This document shows positions 7,739-12,349 of a DNA stretch of 12,349 bases, piece after piece; the stretch's first letter is position 1; each line of letters opens with the position of its first letter. The notes under the pieces are model-generated. The model saw nothing but the letters and a program-made list of their open reading frames with translations. It was not told the DNA's origin and ran no database searches. Location of the stretch: positions 1 to 12,349 of the forward strand of contig JAQVGB010000026.1 in NCBI GenBank assembly GCA_028696915.1, in the 5' to 3' direction. Made by a program: the position numbers and the translations under genes. The DNA comes from Candidatus Dojkabacteria bacterium (lineage in GTDB: Bacteria; Patescibacteriota; Dojkabacteria; SC72; JAFGCJ01).

Positions 7739-7768
7739 TTGACAGCGGAAGGGTGTGCGTGGTATTTT
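7739..7768 (+). promoter_or_regulatory. Promoter of mraZ and the division cluster
   Basis: A perfect -35 TTGACA (7739-7744) is followed after 18 nt by TATTTT (7763-7768), 4 of 6 to TATAAT, with an extended TGG just before it (7760-7762). Transcription would begin near 7775, giving a leader of about 44 nt before the mraZ ATG. The MraZ-like repeats start at the last base of the -10 and cover the start site, as expected for autorepression. Confidence 0.65.
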
Positions 7769-7794
7769 GGTGATTAGTGGTGATATGTGGTGAT
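7768..7794 (+). promoter_or_regulatory. Putative MraZ operator: three TGGTGAT repeats at 10-bp spacing
   Basis: TGGTGAT occurs exactly at 7768-7774, 7778-7784 and 7788-7794, one helical turn apart. Known MraZ proteins bind three or more short G-rich direct repeats of 10-bp period just upstream of their own gene (TGGG-type in Escherichia coli). Position over the transcription start, spacing and repeat number all fit autorepression by the adjacent mraZ. The exact repeat unit differs from E. coli. Confidence 0.75.
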
Positions 7795-7818
7795 TGTCAA
7801 TTTAAGCCTGCTATGTAG

Positions 7819-8262
7819 ATGCTTATCGGGGAATATGTCAGCAAGGTCAGCGCAAAGAAGCGGGTTGCTGTCCCGAAGAAATTCCGTGAAGTGCTTGGTG
7901 ATGAGCTGATCGTTACTCGGGGATATGAAGGATGTCTGGTGCTGGTTGACCGTGAGCGATGGGAGCAGATTACGAAGGAGGTGACCGGAGGATCGTTCAT
8001 TAATAAACAGGTCAGGGATTCAGGTCGGTTCCTTCTCGCCGGAGCGCATGAGGTGTTCCTGGACGAGCAAGGAAGGTTCGTTTTGCCAGATGGCTTGTAC
8101 GAATATGCGGACCTGAATGCATCGGCGCATTTTCTGGGTCTTTCGAATTGGGTCGAGATATGGTCCGACAAGAAGTGGAAAGATCAGGAATCCTACATAA
8201 AGGAACACGGAGACGAGATTGCACAACAGCTCTCATCTCCCGAACAGACGCATGAGTCCTGA
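7819..8262 (+). CDS. mraZ: Transcriptional regulator MraZ
   Basis: MraZ is the conserved first gene of the division and cell-wall (dcw) cluster. It is a ring-forming DNA-binding protein that represses its own cluster. The 147-residue product has the two SpoVT/AbrB-like half domains of the family: MLIGEYVSKVSAKKRVAVP with KKFREVLGDELIVTRG (1-35), and FLDEQGRFVLPDGLYEYADL with FLGLSNWVEIW (80-115). In the first repeat the usual D-x-K-G-R reads SAKKR, a mild departure; the second repeat keeps DEQGR. Start ATG 7819 gives the standard MLIGEY beginning; no Shine-Dalgarno sequence is present, and the ATG at 7813 is followed at once by a stop. The C-terminus overlaps the likely rsmH start. Three upstream repeats probably form its operator. 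Confidence 0.95.
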   Translation: MLIGEYVSKVSAKKRVAVPKKFREVLGDELIVTRGYEGCLVLVDRERWEQITKEVTGGSFINKQVRDSGRFLLAGAHEVFLDEQGRFVLPDGLYEYADLNASAHFLGLSNWVEIWSDKKWKDQESYIKEHGDEIAQQLSSPEQTHES

Positions 8263-9175
8263 CCGTGAAAATGGGGTGATTCATACCCCTGTTCTTTTAA
8301 AAGAAGTTATTTCGTACCTGAATGTTCGTCCCGGCGGTGTATATGTCGATTGCACGCTCGGCGATGGGGGATACAGTTATGAAATTCTCAAATTACTCGG
8401 AGACGGCCGCCTGGTCAGTCTCGATGTCGATCCGGTCTCCATAGAATTTGTTAAAAAGACATATCCGGACGAGGTTGATGGACGCCGATGGACGATTGTG
8501 TATGAGAATTTTTCAAAACTGTCCGAAGTTGTCAGATCCCGTGGAATTGAGTCGGTCGACGGAGTGGTGTTCGATCTAGGGATGTCATCACGACAAATCG
8601 ATGCGGACCCGCTTGCACGAGGCTTCACCTATCTGAAGCGAGAGGGACTGGATATGCGGATGGATCCCCGGTTGGGTGTCACTGCAGAGGATTTATTGAG
8701 GGCGTTGAACGAACGTCAGATATACGAAATGTTCCAAACGTATGGTGAAGAACGTTTTTCGAAACGGATCGCAAAGTCCATCGTATTATGGAGGCGCGAT
8801 CATCCAGATGAACATATGACAGCGGAAAGTTTGGCAGAACTTATCCGTAAAAATATACCGGCTGCCTATCGTGAAGGGTCGAAGCATCCCGCAAGACGGG
8901 TGTTTCAGGCGTTGCGCATCGCTGTAAATGACGAGCTAACGAGTTTACAGCACGGGGTGTCTTCGGCTCTCGCGATAGTTTCAAAGAAGGGGCGCGTTAT
9001 TGTGGTTTCGTACCACTCACTTGAAGATCGTTGTGTCAAAGATCTTTTTAAAGAAGCGGTTGACCGGGGAGATTTCACGTATATCGTGAAGCATCCGGTC
9101 ACGGCTGAAGATGGGGAAGTTGCCCGCAATCCACGTGCGGCAAGCGCAAAACTTCGCGCTGTAGAGAAGTTGTAG
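8252..9175 (+). CDS. rsmH: 16S rRNA (cytosine(1402)-N(4))-methyltransferase RsmH
   Basis: RsmH (formerly MraW) transfers a methyl group from S-adenosylmethionine to N4 of C1402 in the 16S rRNA decoding centre. From ATG 8252 the product has 307 residues, the usual size. It begins with HTPVLLKEV (11-19), then the SAM-binding loop VDCTLGDGGYS (32-42) and DVDP (58-61). Next come VVFDLGMSSRQID (105-117), GLDMRMD (132-138), HPARRVFQALRIAVNDEL (212-229), VSYHSLEDRCVK (252-263) and the closing NPRAASAKLRAVEKL. The frame is open further back to a TTG at 8219, but that would overlap mraZ by 44 nt and add nothing conserved. ATG 8252 overlaps mraZ by 11 nt and is preferred; GTG 8276 is another option. 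It is the second gene of the dcw operon. Confidence 0.94.
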   Translation: MSPDRENGVIHTPVLLKEVISYLNVRPGGVYVDCTLGDGGYSYEILKLLGDGRLVSLDVDPVSIEFVKKTYPDEVDGRRWTIVYENFSKLSEVVRSRGIESVDGVVFDLGMSSRQIDADPLARGFTYLKREGLDMRMDPRLGVTAEDLLRALNERQIYEMFQTYGEERFSKRIAKSIVLWRRDHPDEHMTAESLAELIRKNIPAAYREGSKHPARRVFQALRIAVNDELTSLQHGVSSALAIVSKKGRVIVVSYHSLEDRCVKDLFKEAVDRGDFTYIVKHPVTAEDGEVARNPRAASAKLRAVEKL

Positions 9176-9197
9176 TTAAGACATTACAGACCAGACA

Positions 9198-9563
9198 ATG
9201 CAGTTTTCGGCATTCAAAAGACAACTTAAATCAAGACTCGACCGCACGTCCGGAACTGTCAATCGGCGGGTACCGGTGCTTTTTATCAGCATGACGGGAC
9301 TGGTTCTTGTGGTCCTTGCCTTCTGTGCGGTCCAGCTCTGCATCGTTTCATTCTTGAGTCCCCATGGACAGACTCTTGTACGGCTTAATGAGGAAAAGGA
9401 ACTTCTACTTGAAGAAAATCGTCAAATTGAGCAGATGATCGCGGAACGGTCCTCGCTCAGCGTCGTTTTAGGCAGAGCGAAGGAAGATTTGTCACTCCAG
9501 AGGGCCGGAAATGTCCTGTATTTGCGGCCATCCTCCGTTTCCGCTGAGGCTCGCGGAAATTAA
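9198..9563 (+). CDS. ftsL: FtsL-like bitopic septum protein
   Basis: The 121-residue product has a basic cytoplasmic N-terminus (about 1-25), one strong membrane helix (about 26-53), and an extracytoplasmic segment with a heptad-like, Glu/Leu-rich stretch (about 58-85) that should form a coiled coil. This architecture is that of FtsL, which links FtsB/DivIC and the FtsW-FtsI septal synthase. FtsL sequences are poorly conserved, so the call rests on topology plus position between rsmH and ftsI, the standard place for ftsL. It has no recognisable catalytic residue. No Shine-Dalgarno sequence is seen before ATG 9198, 22 nt after rsmH. Its TAA shares one base with the ATG of ftsI (TAATG), suggesting coupled translation with its expected partner. 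DivIC/FtsB-like naming is possible. Confidence 0.7.
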   Translation: MQFSAFKRQLKSRLDRTSGTVNRRVPVLFISMTGLVLVVLAFCAVQLCIVSFLSPHGQTLVRLNEEKELLLEENRQIEQMIAERSSLSVVLGRAKEDLSLQRAGNVLYLRPSSVSAEARGN

Positions 9564-11335
9564 TGAAATTTCAAACCTTTTCAAAAAGAAAAGAAAAAAC
9601 GGTAACCACTGCGGCCTTATTCCGATGGCGATACATTTTCGTTACTGGAGTGGTTGTGGGGGCAACGGCTTTCGGACTTATCATGCAAATGTACCGGTGG
9701 CAGGTCGCCGGTCACGAAAAGTATTCGGAGATGGCGCAGGTCCAGTATCTCGAAAACAGCCGTCTGCCGACATCGAGAGGAACAATCCTTGCCTCGGACG
9801 GATCGGTCCTTGCCGTTGACGAGCCGTTGTGGGGTGTGTATGCATCGATCAGCACCGAGGAACGGGAGCGCGAGCGGTTTGATGCGCAAAGAGATGAATT
9901 CATCACAACTGTTTCAGAAATACTTTCGGTTGATGAAGATGAGCTGAAGCAGTCGCTGACTGAGGATTTCGTCTATGTTCCTATCAAGCATGGCGTGACG
10001 GGGGATCAGAAGAACGCGCTTGAGGAAAAGGGCTTATTCGGTCTGCACTTCGAACAGGAGGAACATCGGATATATCCGCAGGGGAGTCTCGCGAGCCACA
10101 TCCTCGGGTTTGTGGGTAAAGACGACGATGGAAATGACGTCGGGGTGTATGGGCTGGAGGGCTATTATGCCGGTGATCTGCTTGGATTTGAAGGGTTTAA
10201 GTACGAGGAGAAAGACTCCCGTGGCAATGTTATTATTACCGGAGAGTACGACCCTGTCCTGCCCCGCGAGGGGAAGAACATTGAGCTGACGATCCGGCCG
10301 GGGCTACAGTCACGTGTCGAGGAATCGTTAAAGAAAGGTGTCGAGGATACTGGGGCAAAAAGCGGCAGTGCGATCATTATGGACCCTGCAACCGGAGCGA
10401 TCCTTTCGATGGCAACGTATCCGACGTACAATCCGAATTACTACTGGAAAGAAAAGGATGCGTCAGTATTCCGGAACAAGGCGATTTCCGATGTGTATGA
10501 GTATGGATCGGTTAATAAGGTCCTGACCGTTTCTATGGCGGTCGAGGAGGGAGAGATAACGAAAGATTCTATCTGTGAGGACCTGACCGGCTCGATAGAC
10601 GTTGTCGATCACACTATTTATACCTGGGACCGCCGTGCGGATGGACTCCTTATGCCGAAGGATATCTTGCGGCTGTCGAACAATGTGTGCGCGGTCAAGG
10701 TAGGACAGAAAGTGGGAATTGAGCGAATGTACGAGTATCTCAGAAAATTCGGCATTGGTGATTTTATCGGGATCGGACTTCAGGACGAAGCGACGAGCTA
10801 TCTTCCTCCGCTGGAGAAGTGGACGTCAGTGGATTTGGCAACGGCCTCCTTCGGACAGGCGATCTCGGCAACACCACTTCAGATTATCTCTGCCATATCG
10901 ACGATTGCGAACGATGGAGTGCGGATGCGTCCGTACATTGTGGATAAAATTTACGATGATACTGAAGTGATCGATATCGAGCCGGAGCCGATCGGAAGGG
11001 TCATTTCCGAAGAAACCGCGCATGATGTGCAGGAGATGATGCAGGAAGTTGTCCGTGACGGAGATCCGAAATGGTGGTTTGACCAGATCCCGAACTACAG
11101 TATTGCCGGAAAGACCGGTACGGCCCAGATCCCCTATGAAGACCGGTACGGATACTATGATGACAGGACGAATGTTACCTTTGTCGGATTTTCTCCGGTC
11201 CATGACGCGCAGATGATCATGATCGTGCGGCTTGAGGAACCAAAGACGAACACGTTGTCCGCCTATACGGTCGTTCCGGTATGGATCGAGATTTTTAAAG
11301 CAGTGTCGCTGGACTTGGGAATTGTGCCACTGTAG
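9563..11335 (+). CDS. ftsI: Class B penicillin-binding protein / septal transpeptidase FtsI (PBP2/PBP3 family)
   Basis: FtsI is a monofunctional DD-transpeptidase that cross-links septal peptidoglycan together with FtsW. The 590 residues contain a short basic tail, one membrane helix (about 22-43), and a pedestal/dimerisation domain starting with LPTSRGTILASDGSVLAVD (68-86). The transpeptidase domain runs from about 240. Its catalytic set is complete: SVNK with Ser316 and Lys319, SNN at 372-374, and KTGTAQ from Lys517. The serine motif context is VYEYGSVNKV, a variant of the common EPGSTFK. Support for the septal role is its place after mraZ, rsmH and an ftsL-like gene. ATG 9563 overlaps the preceding stop by one base. 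Usual next dcw genes (murE, mraY, ftsW, murG) do not follow. An elongation-specific PBP2 is less likely given context. Confidence 0.92.
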   Translation: MKFQTFSKRKEKTVTTAALFRWRYIFVTGVVVGATAFGLIMQMYRWQVAGHEKYSEMAQVQYLENSRLPTSRGTILASDGSVLAVDEPLWGVYASISTEERERERFDAQRDEFITTVSEILSVDEDELKQSLTEDFVYVPIKHGVTGDQKNALEEKGLFGLHFEQEEHRIYPQGSLASHILGFVGKDDDGNDVGVYGLEGYYAGDLLGFEGFKYEEKDSRGNVIITGEYDPVLPREGKNIELTIRPGLQSRVEESLKKGVEDTGAKSGSAIIMDPATGAILSMATYPTYNPNYYWKEKDASVFRNKAISDVYEYGSVNKVLTVSMAVEEGEITKDSICEDLTGSIDVVDHTIYTWDRRADGLLMPKDILRLSNNVCAVKVGQKVGIERMYEYLRKFGIGDFIGIGLQDEATSYLPPLEKWTSVDLATASFGQAISATPLQIISAISTIANDGVRMRPYIVDKIYDDTEVIDIEPEPIGRVISEETAHDVQEMMQEVVRDGDPKWWFDQIPNYSIAGKTGTAQIPYEDRYGYYDDRTNVTFVGFSPVHDAQMIMIVRLEEPKTNTLSAYTVVPVWIEIFKAVSLDLGIVPL

Positions 11336-11395
11336 TGTGTACTTTTCGGCTGCGATATCCCGTGAAATGACCATCTTGTCACCTTCGGGTTAGAG

Positions 11396-11983
11396 ATGGA
11401 AAAAATCCCTCCGGTGCGCTACTATTCATCTATGTCAGCATCGATGTCAGAAGACAGGTCAAGTGTCCGTAAAGCCCAAAGCGACCCGGGGGCGTTTTCA
11501 GCTTTGTATGTGAAATACTACCCTCGGATCTGGGCGTTTATCCGGAAACTCGTTAACAATGAAACGATTGCCGATGATCTCTGTGCGTCGACTTTCGAGA
11601 AGGCACTTTCCAAGATACCTTCGTTCCAGTGGAAGGGTGTCGGCGTCAGCTCATGGCTGTACCGGATCGCACGAAACACGGTGTACGACTATTTCCGGTC
11701 CTCCCGGACAAAGCGCTCGACCGCGCTTTCGGATACAGAAGAGGAAACCCCGGAAAAAGAAGCAGGGCCGGAGGAGAAGACCCCTCGGCACGAGCGCGAG
11801 CTTAATCTCTACGAAGGCATCGCTTCGCTTGAGAAGCAGGACCAATACCTCTTGTACTACCGGTACTTTGAGGGAATGAGTGTCAAGGATATTGCGGTAA
11901 AGTTTGGAATGTCCAGGACGAATGCGGCAACTCGTTTGCATCGAATCAGAAACCAGATGAAGCGACTGCTTGAGCCTCTGTAG
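11396..11983 (+). CDS. ECF-type RNA polymerase sigma factor (sigma70 family)
   Basis: The product directs RNA polymerase to a special promoter set. It has only the two regions of group 4 (ECF) sigma factors. Region 2 covers about 33-105 (AFSALYVKYYPRIWAFIRKL, then VSSWLYRIARNTVYDYFRSS, the -10-recognising part). An acidic linker spans about 110-135. Region 4 covers about 138-193, with helix-turn-helix SVKDIAVKFGMSRTNAATRL (161-180), which reads the -35. From ATG 11396 it has 195 residues. ATG 11432 and 11444 also keep both domains, and a TACTAT box at 11420-11425 would place a transcript start on ATG 11432, so the true start may be there. No anti-sigma gene follows: the next gene is on the other strand. 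The signal and target promoters cannot be read from the window. Confidence 0.9.
   Translation: MEKIPPVRYYSSMSASMSEDRSSVRKAQSDPGAFSALYVKYYPRIWAFIRKLVNNETIADDLCASTFEKALSKIPSFQWKGVGVSSWLYRIARNTVYDYFRSSRTKRSTALSDTEEETPEKEAGPEEKTPRHERELNLYEGIASLEKQDQYLLYYRYFEGMSVKDIAVKFGMSRTNAATRLHRIRNQMKRLLEPL
11397..11425 (+). promoter_or_regulatory. Candidate leaderless promoter of the sigma factor gene
   Basis: TACTAT (11420-11425, 5 of 6 to TATAAT) follows TGGAAA (11397-11402, 4 of 6 to TTGACA) by 17 nt. Transcription 7 nt after the -10 would start at the A of ATG 11432. The pattern matches that at the PBP gene. If correct, the gene starts at 11432, not at 11396. Short motifs in a coding frame arise by chance, so this is tentative. 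Confidence 0.3.
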
Positions 11984-12060
11984 GATATTTCCCACAAATT
12001 ATCGAGGATACGGATGGTATCGGGCACCTGTCGGGTCGGGGAGATGCTTCTGATCGTCAG

Positions 12061-12349
12061 CTACTGTTGATCCCGTAGGATTGAGTTCTTGTTGTACTGC
12101 TTTGCAATTTTTAGAAATTCCGCCATCTGTTTGGGCGAAAACGACTTCCGTTTTCGGTAGGCATCGTCGATAGTTTTGCTTGGGACGAAATTCTGCAGGA
12201 CAAACCGGTTTGCCCGTGAGACATTGCTCATCATGTTTGCTACAGTGCTCAGCGTGTACATTCCGGGGACCAGTGTGGTCCTGATCTCGTACGGTCTGTC
12301 GGAGTGAATGATGATCGCGAGTGACTCAAGGCTCGAGTCGAGCTGTTCC
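12061..12349 (-). CDS. nrdG: Radical SAM protein, anaerobic ribonucleotide reductase activating protein-like (C-terminal part; 5' end outside window)
   Basis: Only the last roughly 95 residues are present, read leftwards from the window edge to TGA at 12061-12063. The frame remains open through 12348. It contains YEIRTTLVPGMYT, then RFVLQNFVPSKTIDD, then FSPKQMAEFLKIAKQY. This run of R-T-T-x-V-P-G followed later by F-V-L-Q-x-F-x-P is typical of the C-terminal end of radical SAM activases of class III ribonucleotide reductase in archaea and many uncultured bacteria. Such enzymes use a 4Fe-4S cluster and S-adenosylmethionine to create the glycyl radical of NrdD, allowing deoxynucleotide synthesis without oxygen. 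The CxxxCxxC cluster motif would lie outside the window, so a pyruvate formate-lyase-type activase cannot be excluded. The gene converges on the sigma factor gene with a 77-nt gap. Confidence 0.75.
   Translation of the reverse strand, partial: EQLDSSLESLAIIIHSDRPYEIRTTLVPGMYTLSTVANMMSNVSRANRFVLQNFVPSKTIDDAYRKRKSFSPKQMAEFLKIAKQYNKNSILRDQQ

Noticed and set aside
8219..8251. Upstream extension of rsmH to a TTG codon
   Set aside because: It would overlap mraZ by 44 nt, uses a rare start, and adds residues before the conserved HTPVLL beginning that the family does not have.
10826..11374. 182-residue open frame on the - strand
   Set aside because: It lies opposite the conserved transpeptidase domain of ftsI and resembles no known family; it is a shadow of ftsI codon use.
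12007..12021. GATAC/GTATC hairpin between the sigma factor and radical SAM genes as a terminator
   Set aside because: Only 5 bp of stem, no T-tract on either strand; no real support for an intrinsic terminator.
1..12349. Alternative genetic code (UGA as glycine)
   Set aside because: TGA ends pheS, pheT, mraZ, the PBP and the radical SAM gene right at the expected family C-termini, so it is a stop codon here.
1..12349. Mobile element, CRISPR array, tRNA/rRNA gene or defence system
   Set aside because: No transposase, integrase, phage, repeat-spacer array or cloverleaf pattern was seen; nearly all sequence is occupied by recognised housekeeping genes.

Overview
The window looks like an ordinary housekeeping stretch of a small bacterial genome. 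It carries a translation block, a cell-wall and division block, and the start of a nucleotide-metabolism locus. Genes are tightly packed, several have no Shine-Dalgarno sequence, and some may give leaderless mRNAs. UGA is used as a stop (pheS, pheT, mraZ and the class A PBP all end in TGA), so recoding of UGA to glycine, as in some Gracilibacteria and Absconditabacteria, does not apply. Protein style (class A PBP with C-terminal Ig-like domains, charged IF3 tail, archaeal-like NrdG-type radical SAM protein) suggests a Patescibacteria/CPR-type organism, perhaps Peribacteria-like, with a peptidoglycan wall and a fermentative or anaerobic life. This placement is inference from protein style and needs a phylogeny.

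Left region (1-4516, + strand): the 3' part of infC (IF3), then rpmI (L35), rplT (L20), pheS and pheT. This is the classic infC-rpmI-rplT-pheST order, giving initiation factor, two 50S proteins and both subunits of phenylalanyl-tRNA synthetase. The infC frame runs 119 nt into rpmI. An extended -10 element sits just before pheS.

Middle region (4550-7591, - strand): one large class A penicillin-binding protein (glycosyltransferase plus transpeptidase) with two C-terminal Ig-like domains. It converges on pheT and diverges from mraZ. The 227-nt space at 7592-7818 holds a near-consensus leaderless promoter for the PBP, inverted repeats, and the mraZ promoter with three exact 7-bp repeats at 10-bp spacing, which look like the MraZ operator.

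Right region (7819-11335, + strand): mraZ, rsmH, an ftsL-like gene and ftsI, a shortened dcw cluster for septal wall synthesis and its regulation. It is followed by an ECF-type sigma factor (11396-11983, + strand) with no visible anti-sigma gene. The window ends in the C-terminal part of a radical SAM anaerobic ribonucleotide reductase activase on the - strand.

I found no tRNA or rRNA gene, CRISPR array, insertion sequence, phage gene or obvious new multi-gene system. The most useful second-look items are the infC/rpmI overlap, the putative leaderless promoters, the MraZ operator and the PBP domain layout.
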